From Bacteroidota bacterium (lineage in GTDB: Bacteria > Bacteroidota > Ignavibacteria > Palsa-1295), in assembly GCA_030706385.1 (NCBI GenBank), contig JAUZOQ010000002.1, positions 1 to 64,000 of the forward strand: DNA of 64,000 nt. The letters run 5' to 3'. The notes beneath the pieces were generated by a model. It made no database searches and was not told the DNA's origin. It saw only the letters and a list, made by a program, of their open reading frames with translations. How positions within the stretch are numbered: the first letter of the stretch is position 1; each line of letters starts with the position of its first letter. This document shows positions 51,811-61,225 of this stretch, one piece after another. The position numbers were made by a program, and so were the translations under genes.

Positions 51811-52212
51811 CTACTTCTTCTGGCATAATTCTACCAGAACTCCGTTCGTGGATTTTGGATGGAGAAATGCGATCAACATTTCGTGGGCCCCAAGTTTTGG
51901 CGATTCATCAATAAGCTGAATGCCTTCGGCCTTCAGTCTGGCAAGTTCACCTGCAACATCATCGACTTCCAACGCCAAGTGATGAATCCCCTCGCCGCGC
52001 TTCTCAATAAATTTTGCGATCGGCGAATCCGCACTGGTCGGAGAAGTCAATTCGATCACACTTTCTCCGATCTTGAACGATGCAATGCTGACGCCTTGAT
52101 CTTCGACTGTTTCATGATGCACGTTCTCGTCACCAAGAAGCTTTTTAAAAAGCGCTTCCGATGCACTGAGATCTTTGACGGCAATACCGAGATGCGAGAT
52201 ACGTTTTGTCAT
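51811..52212 (-). CDS. mce: Methylmalonyl-CoA epimerase
   Basis: 133 residues of the glyoxalase/VOC fold: HLGIAVKDL at the start (metal His), Gln/Glu ligands in SVIELTSP, GIHHLALEVDD (second His) and VLVELCQK (C-terminal Glu). Interconverts R- and S-methylmalonyl-CoA in propionate metabolism. The mutase genes are not in this window. Begins 77 bp downstream (minus strand) of tRNA-Arg. Confidence 0.92.
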   Translation of the reverse strand: MTKRISHLGIAVKDLSASEALFKKLLGDENVHHETVEDQGVSIASFKIGESVIELTSPTSADSPIAKFIEKRGEGIHHLALEVDDVAGELARLKAEGIQLIDESPKLGAHEMLIAFLHPKSTNGVLVELCQKK

Positions 52213-52289
52213 GAGCAGTTTTTCAGTCCGAAGTGGGTAGCCGCTGCCGCTGCATTCTGCTAGCGACTATTAACCAACGACTGTTCTTG

Positions 52290-52363
52290 TGGTCTCGACA
52301 GGACTCGAACCTGTGACACCCAGTTTAGGAAACTGGTGTTCTATCCATCTGAACTACGAGACC
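52290..52363 (-). tRNA. tRNA-Arg (anticodon CCT)
   Basis: Minus-strand cloverleaf: acceptor GGTCTCG/CGAGACC with A discriminator, D arm GTTCAGATGGATAGAAC, anticodon stem CCAGT/ACTGG with loop TTCCTAA (CCT), T arm ACAGG-TTCGAGT-CCTGT. Reads AGG. Confidence 0.94.
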
Positions 52364-52409
52364 TAAAATGCGCGAAAGTCTTAAACATTCTCCACCCCTA
52401 TAAAGTTGA

Positions 52410-52434
52410 AAAGGCGGTCATAACCGCCTTTTTC
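52410..52434 (-). terminator. Bidirectional intrinsic terminator
   Basis: Stem AAAGGCGGT/ACCGCCTTT with CATA loop flanked by A and T runs, between the tRNA-Arg gene and the end of the 2Fe-2S gene; on the minus strand it ends the latter. Confidence 0.85.
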
Positions 52435-52458
52435 AGAATGCTTTGATCGCTTACGATC

Positions 52459-53154
52459 TTAAAACCACTTTCCGACTACATCAAAGCCGATCACGAGCAA
52501 GAGCGTGAGCATGATGAGTGAGAAGAATCCCAGTAACGAGACGTTGCGCACAAAATTATTCATCAGCTTGCCATAATCCTTTGCAGGCTTTGTGCTCACC
52601 TTCACCGGTCCAAGAACTTCGCACTGGCAGCTCAGGCGGTACTTCGGATTATCGCGGATGAGATGGACCTTCTCCATCTTCGTTGGCGGAGTCAGGGCAT
52701 CGTTGGGATCGGCTGTGACTCGGCACGATGTGCAAAGGCCTAAACCGCGACAGTTCAGAAACTTCATCACATCGCCATAAAGCTCGATGTTATTATCCAG
52801 AGCAACCTTGCGGAGATTGCTGCCGATCGGAGCGATGATGATCACATCATCTTCAACAAAAGTCACCGGAGCGTAACCTTCGGGAATCGGAATATCCTTA
52901 AGATCGGCATTGACCGTACGGTCTTTGCGAATCTTCTGGTATTCTTCATCAGTTTTTTCCGGATTTTCCTTGAAAAAGGCCGCATAAGCCTCGCTTACCT
53001 GGGGCTCGTCATGGTCATGGGCTTTAGCAGGCGGCGCATAGGTAGGAGAGACGGTACCTCCCGATTCTCCAAAGAACCAGTGGGCGACTCCGCCCGGCTT
53101 CATGGCCTCTTTATGCCGTTCAAGACTCGATTTTCCGGTAGTATCGTGTGACAA
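52459..53154 (-). CDS. 2Fe-2S ferredoxin-domain protein with C-terminal membrane anchor
   Basis: 231 residues starting at TTG 53154, supported by AAGGAG seven bases upstream and a TAnnTTTG promoter behind it. A long polar N-terminus (including a His/Asp-rich KAHDHDEP) precedes a plant-type ferredoxin domain (about 95-200) with the cluster ligands in CRGLGLCTSCRV and a fourth Cys in LSCQCEV. Residues about 208-229 form one membrane helix (FSLIMLTLLLVIGFDVVG). A tail-anchored electron carrier at the inner membrane is likely; its partner is unknown. Confidence 0.85.
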   Translation of the reverse strand: MSHDTTGKSSLERHKEAMKPGGVAHWFFGESGGTVSPTYAPPAKAHDHDEPQVSEAYAAFFKENPEKTDEEYQKIRKDRTVNADLKDIPIPEGYAPVTFVEDDVIIIAPIGSNLRKVALDNNIELYGDVMKFLNCRGLGLCTSCRVTADPNDALTPPTKMEKVHLIRDNPKYRLSCQCEVLGPVKVSTKPAKDYGKLMNNFVRNVSLLGFFSLIMLTLLLVIGFDVVGKWF

Positions 53155-53184
53155 TGGCTTCTCCTTATGCTAAAGTTTGGAATG

Positions 53185-53192
53185 CAAATATA
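53185..53192 (-). promoter_or_regulatory. -7 element TATATTTG for the 2Fe-2S gene
   Basis: Matches TAnnTTTG on the minus strand, about 30 bp before the TTG start. Confidence 0.55.
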
Positions 53193-53317
53193 ACATGGGA
53201 ACTGCTAAGGAAGTTTGAAAAGTCTTGCCTCTTAGCTGAGAGTTACCTCCTCCTTTCAGAGAAATCTGCCAACTGGCCGGAAACTTTCTAACCTGCGGAC
53301 GGAGTTATTCTTCTGTT

Positions 53318-53445
53318 ACTCATCAAGAACAGCTGAGGGACAGGCCCTGTGAAGCTGTAGCAACCGTTGAGATCGAAAGGTCTCAAGTCAAGGTGCTAAA
53401 TCCTGCCGAAGGGATCCAAAAGGATTCCATTAGGAAAGATGAGCC
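53318..53445 (+). promoter_or_regulatory. SAM-I (S-box) riboswitch
   Basis: P1 arms CTCATC (53319-53324) and GATGAG (53438-53443) enclose the conserved core: AAGAACAGCTGAGGGACAGG start with GAGGGA and GGCCC, GCAACC before the third helix, AAGGTGCTAAATCCTGCC, and AGGAAAGATGAG at the end. Senses S-adenosylmethionine and controls the methionine operon behind it. Confidence 0.95.
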
Positions 53446-53500
53446 GAAGTTAAAACCTTATGAAGAGATCACCTCGATCTTTCATGTTCTTGGGTTGTAG

Positions 53501-53529
53501 CCTATCGGTCGCTTTCCGATAGGTTTTTT
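53501..53529 (+). terminator. Riboswitch expression-platform terminator
   Basis: Stem CCTATCGG/CCGATAGG, seven-base loop, T6 tail, 127 bp before the metB start. With SAM bound, P1 forms and this terminator should stop transcription. A second hairpin, GAGATC/GATCTT near 53466, lies between and may be part of the antiterminator. Confidence 0.88.
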
Positions 53530-53655
53530 CTTTTTAAAGAGAATTCCTGCCGGATCGCACCGTGGAGAAGCAGAGTCTGCATCTCCACAGACCATAAGCA
53601 TTCACGGCTGTTCGCGATGAGTTAATATTTTCACTTAACCATTCGCAAAACAGTC

Positions 53656-54852
53656 ATGAATATCGAAACAGTAGCTATTCAATCCACAACGCATACTGAT
53701 AGCCAGTATGGCAGTATTGGAACTCCCCTCTATCAAACATCGAACTTCCGCTTCCGCTCGCCAGGTGTTTCCACCGGTTACGATTATACTCGTAGCGGGA
53801 ATCCGACTCGCAATACTTTAGAACAGGTACTCGCCGAACTCGAAGGCGGCGCCGGCGCAGTTGCAGTCTCGACAGGAATGTCGGCGATTGCCACGGTGCT
53901 TGAACACTTCGATTCCGGATCGCATATTATTTGCACGCACGATTGCTATGGCGGCACGGCGAGGCTTCTCAATCTCTTCAAGGATCAAGGCAAGTTCGAA
54001 GTATCGTTTGTCGATCTGAGCGATCCGATCTCTCTTCTTGACTCGATCCAACCCAATTCCCGATGTCTCTGGATCGAGACTCCGAGTAATCCGCTGCTTA
54101 CGGTAGTCGATGTCGAAGCCCTTGCTGCAATCGCGCACAGTTCTAACCTTCTGGTTTGTGTCGATAATACCTTCCTTTCCCCTTTCAATTTCCTGCCCTT
54201 CGAGTTCGGAGCCGATGTCGTCATCCATTCGACAACGAAATGGCTGAACGGTCACTCCGATGTCTGTGGTGGCGCGATCATCTCAAAGACGACGGAGCTG
54301 GCGGAGAGATTTAAATATCTCGCCAATGCACTCGGAACTTCGACGGGCGTTTTCGATAGTTGGCTCGTACTTCGAGGTATAAAAACGCTGGGAGTCAGGA
54401 TGCGGCAGCATGAAGCGAACGCACTGGTCATTGCGGCATTTCTCGAAAAGCATCCGAATGTTTCGCAGGTGTTCTACCCCGGATTAGCAAGTCATCCGAC
54501 GCATGAACTTGCAAAGCGATTCCAGAAAGGATATGGAGGCGTGATCTCTTTCCGCATCAGAGGTTCGTACGAAAACGAAGTTTGTCATGTCCTCGGCTCG
54601 ACAAAAATATTCGCTCTGGCAGAATCACTCGGTGGGGTGGAATCTCTCATCGAGCATCCTGCCACAATGAGTCATGCTTCAATGGGCGCCGAGCTTCGCG
54701 AAAAAGCAGGAATTACAGACGATATTATTCGCATCTCCATTGGCATCGAGCACATTGATGATCTCCTTGCCGATCTATCTCAGGCCCTCGATTTCTCTTG
54801 CTTCGCCGAAAAGCAAAGTGCCTTCACAGCAAAGGAGGAGGTTGTAGCATGA
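53656..54852 (+). CDS. metB: Cystathionine gamma-synthase-type PLP enzyme
   Basis: 398 residues of the Cys/Met-metabolism PLP family. Signature SxxTKWxxGHSDxxGG is present as STTKWLNGHSDVCGG with the PLP Lys; other marks are YDYTRSGNPTRNTLE, STGMSAIATVL and SLGGVESLIEHPA. Makes cystathionine from acylated homoserine, or homocysteine directly with sulfide; the sequence alone does not separate these. First gene behind the SAM riboswitch and overlapping metX by 4 bp, so it belongs to methionine synthesis. Confidence 0.92.
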   Translation: MNIETVAIQSTTHTDSQYGSIGTPLYQTSNFRFRSPGVSTGYDYTRSGNPTRNTLEQVLAELEGGAGAVAVSTGMSAIATVLEHFDSGSHIICTHDCYGGTARLLNLFKDQGKFEVSFVDLSDPISLLDSIQPNSRCLWIETPSNPLLTVVDVEALAAIAHSSNLLVCVDNTFLSPFNFLPFEFGADVVIHSTTKWLNGHSDVCGGAIISKTTELAERFKYLANALGTSTGVFDSWLVLRGIKTLGVRMRQHEANALVIAAFLEKHPNVSQVFYPGLASHPTHELAKRFQKGYGGVISFRIRGSYENEVCHVLGSTKIFALAESLGGVESLIEHPATMSHASMGAELREKAGITDDIIRISIGIEHIDDLLADLSQALDFSCFAEKQSAFTAKEEVVA

Positions 54853-55847
54853 AGAAAGTGGTCGTCGAAAATTATTTACTTGATTGTGGCGAAGTATTGT
54901 CGAAGGCAGAATTTGCATACCACACGTATGGAAATCTCAATGCGGACCGATCGAATGCAGTCCTCGTTTTTCATGCGCTAACCGGTAATTCGGATGCAGC
55001 GGACTGGTGGGATGGTATCATCGGCAAAGGCAAGCCTATCGATCCGAAAAAGCATTTCATTATTTGCTCGAATTTTCTCGGAAGCTGTTATGGCTCGACG
55101 GGTCCTGAATCGATCAATGCTGAAACGGGAACCCCGTATCATGCACGATTTCCGGCGATCACCATAGGCGATATCGCCAGGCAGCATCTGTGCATTCTCG
55201 ATACGCTCGGCGTGGCAAACGTGGCCATCGGGATCGGCGGATCGATGGGAGGAATGGTGTTGCTGGAGCTTGCAACTCTTGCTCCCGGTCTCTTCAACAA
55301 GATCATAGCTATTTCCATAGGTTCATCACATTCGGCATGGCGCATCGCATTTAGCTCCGTTATCCGTAAGACTATCGAGGAGTTCGGCGAGACAGCGGGC
55401 GAGATTGGCTTCAAGCAAGGGCTCCATCTTGCGCGACAGATAGCTATGACGACATACCGATCAAGTGCCGAGTTCGATGGACGCTTCGCGCGAGACAGGT
55501 CTGAACACATATTTGAGATCGAACGGTATTTAGAGCATCAGGGTGAAAAGATCGTTGCGCGCTTCTCTCCTCATTCCTACATTACCCTAACAAAGGCAAT
55601 GGAGCTTTACGATATTTCCGATTCGGTGGGCGGTATCGCATCAAATGCCCTCTTTATCGGAGCAACATCGGATATCCTTTACTCCGAAGAAGAGATCAAA
55701 GAAACAGCATCCAAGATATCAAAGGCAACTTATCAGTCGCTCGATGCCCCCTTCGGCCACGATTCTTTCCTCGTCGCGCAAGAAAAACTAGCTGATCTCA
55801 TTCGTCCCTTCATTAAAGAAAAACAAAAACAGGAGATATTCGCATGA
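54849..55847 (+). CDS. metX: Homoserine O-acetyltransferase
   Basis: 332 residues from ATG 54849 (ATGA overlap with metB). Alpha/beta hydrolase fold with family motifs FHALTGNSDAADWW, CSNFLGSCYGSTGP, nucleophile Ser in GGSMGGMVLLE, Asp in ATSDILYS and catalytic His in PFGHDSFL. Acylates homoserine; acetyl-CoA is the usual donor in this family, succinyl-CoA occurs in some lineages. Ends in an ATGA overlap with hom. Confidence 0.95.
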   Translation: MKKVVVENYLLDCGEVLSKAEFAYHTYGNLNADRSNAVLVFHALTGNSDAADWWDGIIGKGKPIDPKKHFIICSNFLGSCYGSTGPESINAETGTPYHARFPAITIGDIARQHLCILDTLGVANVAIGIGGSMGGMVLLELATLAPGLFNKIIAISIGSSHSAWRIAFSSVIRKTIEEFGETAGEIGFKQGLHLARQIAMTTYRSSAEFDGRFARDRSEHIFEIERYLEHQGEKIVARFSPHSYITLTKAMELYDISDSVGGIASNALFIGATSDILYSEEEIKETASKISKATYQSLDAPFGHDSFLVAQEKLADLIRPFIKEKQKQEIFA

Positions 55848-56890
55848 ATCTAATAATTGATGATCACGAAATTGATAACGAAATTGATAACGAACTTGAT
55901 GTATCGGTAAGACGATCAACGCAGACACTCCGAATCGGGCTTTTTGGATTAGGTGTAGTCGGCAGTGGTGTCTGGCGAATGCTTCTGGCAAAGCGTGGCG
56001 AGTTCTATGATAAATTCGGTATTGATGTGGAGATCGCACGAATCTGTGTTCGTGATATCGCGAAAGAGCGAGACACCGATCTTCCAAAAGATATCGTAAC
56101 GACTGATGCAAGCACGTTGCTAAACGACGAGACGATCGATGTGATCATCGAGCTAATCGGAGGAAGATACGAAGCACTCGAAGTGATCGAGCAGGCGCTT
56201 CGGGCGAGAAAACATGTCATTACGGCAAATAAACTCGTTCTGGCATACGAACTTCCGCGTCTGAGAAAACTTGCCGATCGAAACGGTGTCAATCTATTTT
56301 ATAGCGCTTCGGTTTGTGGCAGCGTTCCGGTTCTTCGAGCGCTCGATGATCTTCGCATCGGCGATACGATCCTCTCGCTTCAGGGTATTGTCAATGGCTC
56401 AACAAATTTTGTACTCACGAGCATGACAAATTCAGGAGTAACCTATGAAGAAGCGCTTCGCGAAGCTCGGACAAGAGGGTTTCTCGAAGCCGATCCTACC
56501 TTTGATATTTCCGGACAAGATGCAGCACAGAAATTATCCGTGTTGATCTATCATGCTTTTGGCAGGCATATCACACCAAACGATGTTGATACGGAAGGAA
56601 TCGAGAATATCACTGCCGATGATATTCTACGGGAATCGAAAAACGGAAATGTTATTAAGCTAATCGCAAGTGCAACGCTCGATGGTTCGGGAGAGCTCAA
56701 TGTTTCCGTGCGCACAAAAGCGTTGCCCCTCTCGCATGTGTTCGCATCGACATCGGATGAATTTAATGCGCTCGAGATCATCGCCCGTCACGCAGGACCA
56801 CAGATCTTGCATGGCAAGGGAGCTGGATCCTTCCCGACGGCATCGGCCGTTACAAGCGATGTCGTAGAGTTATTACGCGAGCAATACTAG
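55844..56890 (+). CDS. hom: Homoserine dehydrogenase without ACT domain
   Basis: 348 residues. NAD(P)-binding motif GLFGLGVVGSGVW, then the catalytic region VITANKLVLA, GIVNGSTNFVLT and FLEADPTFDISGQDAAQKL. It ends near the catalytic domain (QILHGKGAGSFPTASAVTSD), so the C-terminal ACT regulatory domain of many enzymes is missing, removing the usual threonine feedback site. The N-terminus carries a 12-bp repeat GAAATTGATAAC (55868-55879, 55880-55891 and a third degenerate copy) encoding EIDN twice. With metB and metX under a SAM riboswitch it appears dedicated to methionine. Confidence 0.95.
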   Translation: MNLIIDDHEIDNEIDNELDVSVRRSTQTLRIGLFGLGVVGSGVWRMLLAKRGEFYDKFGIDVEIARICVRDIAKERDTDLPKDIVTTDASTLLNDETIDVIIELIGGRYEALEVIEQALRARKHVITANKLVLAYELPRLRKLADRNGVNLFYSASVCGSVPVLRALDDLRIGDTILSLQGIVNGSTNFVLTSMTNSGVTYEEALREARTRGFLEADPTFDISGQDAAQKLSVLIYHAFGRHITPNDVDTEGIENITADDILRESKNGNVIKLIASATLDGSGELNVSVRTKALPLSHVFASTSDEFNALEIIARHAGPQILHGKGAGSFPTASAVTSDVVELLREQY

Positions 56891-56898
56891 CGAATTCG

Positions 56899-57090
56899 TT
56901 AATCTTCGATCACTTGCTCGAAAAATTCCTTCGGCTTGCCACAACTGGGGCAGGCCTCAGGAAGCACGGTATTATCGAGATGAAAGACGTGTCCGCAGTT
57001 CGTGCATCGCCAAATGAGCACCATAGCATTACCACGTGATTCCGGTGGGGGGATGCTGATATTCTGAGCTTGTTTATTCGGCGTATCCAT
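56899..57090 (-). CDS. Rubredoxin-like small zinc/iron protein
   Basis: 63 residues with two CxxC motifs, RCTNCGHVF and CPSCGKPKEFF, the knuckles of a rubredoxin or the C-terminal domain of rubrerythrin. Binds one metal, probably iron or zinc. The first 25 residues are polar and unstructured. Convergent with hom and separated from it by 8 bp. Confidence 0.82.
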   Translation of the reverse strand: MDTPNKQAQNISIPPPESRGNAMVLIWRCTNCGHVFHLDNTVLPEACPSCGKPKEFFEQVIED

Positions 57091-57156
57091 TGAAATAGCC
57101 TTTCTGATTAGGTGTAGATTGTGAAGGGGAGAGAAACATCTTTTATATAAATAATT

Positions 57157-58050
57157 CTATTGCGAAGATAGTTGCACCTTCTTTTGTGGCAGAAATCTTG
57201 CGACTGCACCGGTCACCTCTTTGTCGGAGAGACTGGTGGCTGAGCTATCGGATGTCAGTTTTTTCCACGGAGGTGTCTTCCCATAGGCATAATCACCAAA
57301 GACAATTACCGGTGTCCCTTCAGTAGCAACCGTTTTCCGGTCAGCCGATAACTTCCATTGTTCTGCCCAATTATAGATCCATTGAGCATCATCTGCGAGC
57401 AGTCTTACACAGCTATGGCTCGCAGGATATCCGGGAAGATCATATTCATGAAGCGATATTCCCTCAAGATTATCCAGATTGAAATACCATTTCAAAACCC
57501 AGGCATCATCAACAGTGCTGTGGGTTTCCTTCGATTTCCAATTCGTGTGATAAAGTCCTTCGGGTGTCGGAGTGGCTTTCTTCCCCGTACTCGTCGGTCC
57601 CCATTCAACAAGATTTCCATGCTCATAGGCAGCAAAGGCCTGGACTCGGCGCGATACCATGAGCACTTTGGAAACGGAATCCAATGAGTATACTCGAAGA
57701 GGAAACGGAGAATAGGTGCTCTCGCTATCGGAAGAATTCGGAACGGCAATGGTCTCGCCTTGCTTGAGATGTTTTAGGTCGCGACGATTGATCTTATAGA
57801 GGATCGTCATTTTCTTCGGACCGAGTTCTTCCGTGAGTTCGACCAAAGCCTGTGCCCCTGTCAGCTTATAGGCCTTATAGAGCCCATTCTCCGGTAGTGC
57901 TTTTGCAACAACCGTGTCCTTTTTGGGTAGTGGAGCAGTAGTAACTACCGGCGCGGATTTCTTAGATGGTTCTTCCTCTTTCTGTTTCGAGCACGAAACG
58001 ACTAGAGGTAACAAAAAAAACAAGACGAAGTAACGGCGTGGCTTGAGCAT
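57157..58050 (-). CDS. L,D-transpeptidase lipoprotein (YkuD type)
   Basis: 297 residues from ATG 58050, which gives a lipoprotein signal with lipobox LVVSC; an in-frame start at 58122 would bury it. A Lys/Pro/Ser-rich linker (to about 55), a LysM-like region (LYKINRRDLKHLKQGETIAVPN contains the fold core), and a YkuD catalytic domain with His in GISLHEY and active Cys in ASHSCVRLL. Forms or edits peptidoglycan cross-links at the cell envelope. Confidence 0.88.
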   Translation of the reverse strand: MLKPRRYFVLFFLLPLVVSCSKQKEEEPSKKSAPVVTTAPLPKKDTVVAKALPENGLYKAYKLTGAQALVELTEELGPKKMTILYKINRRDLKHLKQGETIAVPNSSDSESTYSPFPLRVYSLDSVSKVLMVSRRVQAFAAYEHGNLVEWGPTSTGKKATPTPEGLYHTNWKSKETHSTVDDAWVLKWYFNLDNLEGISLHEYDLPGYPASHSCVRLLADDAQWIYNWAEQWKLSADRKTVATEGTPVIVFGDYAYGKTPPWKKLTSDSSATSLSDKEVTGAVARFLPQKKVQLSSQ

Positions 58051-58249
58051 GCAAAATAGGTAGAAATAATAGCTTCTTATCGGATTGGGAAGCCGTGACA
58101 ACGTAAAAGAACCTCCGTTCAATCCGACTTTTTTTGCCCAAAGATAACAAATCTCGTGAAGCCCCGTATTCCTTCCAGCACCTATTGCAGGGATTCCGAA
58201 CGCCGGATTTTCCGTTATAAAGCTTTCAAATTCTTACAGAATAACCGTC

Positions 58250-60094
58250 TTGCACCGATCCATAGCGTCACGTTTGCTGATTCTGGCCGCTTTTAGCGGC
58301 TTTCTTCTGGTTTCGGGCAATGCATATTCGCAAAAGCATCCGAAGCATCCCCCAAAAAAACAGAAGGATTCGACTGCCGCTCCCATCTCGATCGGAAAGG
58401 TATTGGAGAAAAGCGATTCCCTCGTTGTTACGGAAGTTAATCTCCCTCTTGCTGATTCTGCTGACGATCGGCCGATGTTCAGCCTTGACGGGAATATCAT
58501 GGTCTTTGGCTCCCGGCGTCCGCCCATGCCCGGTGAAGTCTGGCGCCAGCGGCAAAACCCTCCGTTCAATTGGGATGGCGATATCTACTACCGTGTCTAC
58601 ACCGATACTGGTTGGTCAATACCCATCAATGCAGGTCAGCTCATCAATAATGGCGGCGATCAGAACAATCCCACGATCAGTCCCGGAGGCGATGAAGTTG
58701 TATTCGTTTCTAATGGCGGCATTTATCGGTCAAAATTTATTAGCGGCGCACTTCAAAAGCCAGAGTTAATTCCAGGAGATATACAGACGATCTATGCGCA
58801 ATTGAATCAAGTCCATTTCCAGTATCAACAGACGCTGAGAGCAAAGGTTATTAATGAACTCAACAGCGATTCCGATCTGGTCGATCTTTTTAAGCGCGCA
58901 CCGGAGACTCGAGACGTCTACTACAAAGAGCGCTTGCTCAACTATCTCAAAGATGATGGAGCGATCAAGTTTTTCGAAGCAATGACGCGCTTCGAAAGCG
59001 CTTTCACGCCCGATGGCAAGTACGTCATCTTCAGCGAAAATTTCGGAAAGAAAGGGCAGTACGGATTCGACGGAGACGGTGATGACGATCTATGGGCGCT
59101 TTCGATCAGCCCCAGAGGCCGTTGGGACACGGTTCGCGCGCTTAACGGAAGAGTCAACTCTCCGTATTCCGAGTCCTATCCTTTCGCTGCTGCCGATGGC
59201 ACTACGATCTATTTTTCGAGCAACAGGCCATGCCAGAATTGCCCGATGAATGCCTGGGGCACCGATGATATTTACATGACGCGTCTTGTCGATACAGGAT
59301 TCACCCAGCCTGTCGCCCTTCCCTATCCGATCAACTCTACTGCCGGCGATTACGGATTGACCATCACGGCCGACGGGCAAACAGCTTACTTCCTTTCCAA
59401 CAGGACGGGTAAATCGAAATTATATCAAGTCAGGCTTCGCTCGCAGGATTCGGTCTTTACGCCGAAGCCTGTTATCTTGATGCATGGTTCGATCACCGAT
59501 GCCGTTACAGGAAAGCCGATCCGCGGACAGATCTTCGTCGATGAACTGACTTCCGGCAAGAATACCTTTAGCGTGACTACAAATGATAGCGGTATATATA
59601 CTCTTGCAATACAGCGCGGCCATCGCATAGGTCTGGAAGCAATGGCCGATGGTCATCTTCCGAAATCCGAGCGCTTCACCTATCCGGCTAGTGGAAAATT
59701 CGACAGACGAAAACTCGATTTCCAGCTCTCGCCCATCGAAGTCGGTTCGATGACGGAATTCAAGAACGTCTATTTCGAATCCGGAAAATCCGATCTCCTT
59801 CCCGAAAGCAGACTCGAACTTGACCGCGTCGTTGATTTCCTGAAGAAAAATAAGAATGCATCCGTCGAGATCGATGGCCACACAGATGATGTCGGTTCCG
59901 ATGCATCAAACAATGCCTTGAGCCTTGCCCGCGCCACAAGCGTAATGAATTATCTCTCATCCCATGGCACACGTGCCGATCGAATGACGGCAAAGGGATT
60001 CGGAAAAACCAAGCCGCTTAAGAAGGGAACGGACGAAGAATCCAGAGCAAAGAACCGCAGAGTGGAAATGGTGATCTCGGCGTATTCGCAGTAA
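58250..60094 (+). CDS. PD40 beta-propeller - OmpA protein
   Basis: 614 residues from a TTG at 58250, the only start that gives a signal peptide (ending GNAYSQ); no ATG precedes the signal in frame. A basic Pro/Lys linker (HPKHPPKKQK) follows, then PD40 blades (DRPMFSLDGNIMVFGSRRPP, TISPGGDEVVF), a helical insert (about 180-260), more blades, a CarboxypepD-reg-like domain and a clear OmpA peptidoglycan-binding domain (VYFESGKSDLLPES, IDGHTDDVGSDASN, SLARATSVMNYL, KNRRVEMVI). Likely outer-membrane anchored, similar to PorE/PD40-OmpA proteins. Confidence 0.88.
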   Translation: MHRSIASRLLILAAFSGFLLVSGNAYSQKHPKHPPKKQKDSTAAPISIGKVLEKSDSLVVTEVNLPLADSADDRPMFSLDGNIMVFGSRRPPMPGEVWRQRQNPPFNWDGDIYYRVYTDTGWSIPINAGQLINNGGDQNNPTISPGGDEVVFVSNGGIYRSKFISGALQKPELIPGDIQTIYAQLNQVHFQYQQTLRAKVINELNSDSDLVDLFKRAPETRDVYYKERLLNYLKDDGAIKFFEAMTRFESAFTPDGKYVIFSENFGKKGQYGFDGDGDDDLWALSISPRGRWDTVRALNGRVNSPYSESYPFAAADGTTIYFSSNRPCQNCPMNAWGTDDIYMTRLVDTGFTQPVALPYPINSTAGDYGLTITADGQTAYFLSNRTGKSKLYQVRLRSQDSVFTPKPVILMHGSITDAVTGKPIRGQIFVDELTSGKNTFSVTTNDSGIYTLAIQRGHRIGLEAMADGHLPKSERFTYPASGKFDRRKLDFQLSPIEVGSMTEFKNVYFESGKSDLLPESRLELDRVVDFLKKNKNASVEIDGHTDDVGSDASNNALSLARATSVMNYLSSHGTRADRMTAKGFGKTKPLKKGTDEESRAKNRRVEMVISAYSQ

Positions 60095-60106
60095 GAATTG
60101 ATCTGC

Positions 60107-60898
60107 ATGCAACTTCTCAATATCCGCAATATCCATATTGCTAGTGACCAACTGCTGTCGAATGGCGAACTCATCGTCTTCATTCATGGAGTTGGCGCCG
60201 ATCGGACTGCATGGAAATATCAACTTCCCTTTTTTCACAGCAAAGGTTATTCTGTTGCAGCTCTCGATATGCGAGGCTCGGGCGATTCCGATGCACGCGA
60301 CGATCATGGTAATCTGCTTCCAATCTCCTTACATGAATTCGCTCTCGATGTTGATGCTGTCATCGGCGAACTGGGCTATAAAAAAGCACATTGGGTTGGT
60401 AATTCAATGGGAGGAGTAATTATTCTCGAAGCGCTGAGCCAGCACCTTCTCTCCGTTGATAAAATTGCATTGTGCAATACATTCGCCTTTCATCCGGATA
60501 AGGATCAGATTCTTCCGAGAGCCGAAGCTGCACTCAAGATCAAATCGCTTCCTGATTTTGCCAAAGAGCGCATACCACTCGTACTTCGGACCGACATCGA
60601 TGCTGCTACGCTAGGTGAAGCTATTTATGCGATGGCACGTAAAGATCCGGAAGCTTATCGTGCATCTTGGCAGGCAACCTGGAGTCCCGATTATCGCGCA
60701 ATGCTTTCGGGCATCGATCATCCGACACTAATTGTCTCCGGCTCTCTCGATAACATTACCCCCACCAAACTTTCCGATGAACTTGCTGCACATATTCCGG
60801 GAGCAAGACACGTTCACATTAGCGGTGCAGGTCACATCTCTAATATGGATAAGCCCGAAGAATTTAATTCGGCACTGGTCGATTTTCTCAAGGAGTAA
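60107..60898 (+). CDS. Alpha/beta hydrolase
   Basis: 263 residues from ATG 60107 (TTG 60098 possible). Oxyanion region FIHGVGADRTAW, nucleophile elbow GNSMGGV, acid in SGSLDNITP and His in SGAGHISNMDKP complete the triad. No signal peptide. Substrate unknown; close in form to 3-oxoadipate enol-lactonase-like and MhpC-like hydrolases. Follows the PD40-OmpA gene by 12 bp. Confidence 0.88.
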   Translation: MQLLNIRNIHIASDQLLSNGELIVFIHGVGADRTAWKYQLPFFHSKGYSVAALDMRGSGDSDARDDHGNLLPISLHEFALDVDAVIGELGYKKAHWVGNSMGGVIILEALSQHLLSVDKIALCNTFAFHPDKDQILPRAEAALKIKSLPDFAKERIPLVLRTDIDAATLGEAIYAMARKDPEAYRASWQATWSPDYRAMLSGIDHPTLIVSGSLDNITPTKLSDELAAHIPGARHVHISGAGHISNMDKPEEFNSALVDFLKE

Positions 60899-61022
60899 AT
60901 AGGACTCATGTATCTCAAAAAATACTTTTTTTCTTTGCGTGCGGAAACTTTTCCCAATGCTATTTCGTAGTTTTAGTAGACGAAAGATTAATCTTTCGAA
61001 GCACATACCGAAGCCCTTAATG

Positions 61023-61063
61023 CCCGCAACAGAGTGAAGATATTCTACTCCGTTGCGGGTTTT
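61023..61063 (+). terminator. Intrinsic terminator
   Basis: Stem CCCGCAAC/GTTGCGGG extended by GAGT/ACTC, then TTTT. Lies in the gene-free stretch 60899-61283, which otherwise shows only the promoter at 61226. Confidence 0.75.
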
Positions 61064-61225
61064 AAGTTTTTGGTACGACCGTCGAGAGATCTCCGGTTAA
61101 CCTCCCTATCCCCTTCAATTATCAATAACTTATTCCCGCTAACTGCAAAAAAAAACGGCGCTATATACCACCTGAATTCTCTCCTTTTCCCCACTCACCA
61201 GAAGGAATGAATCCAAAGCGAATTG

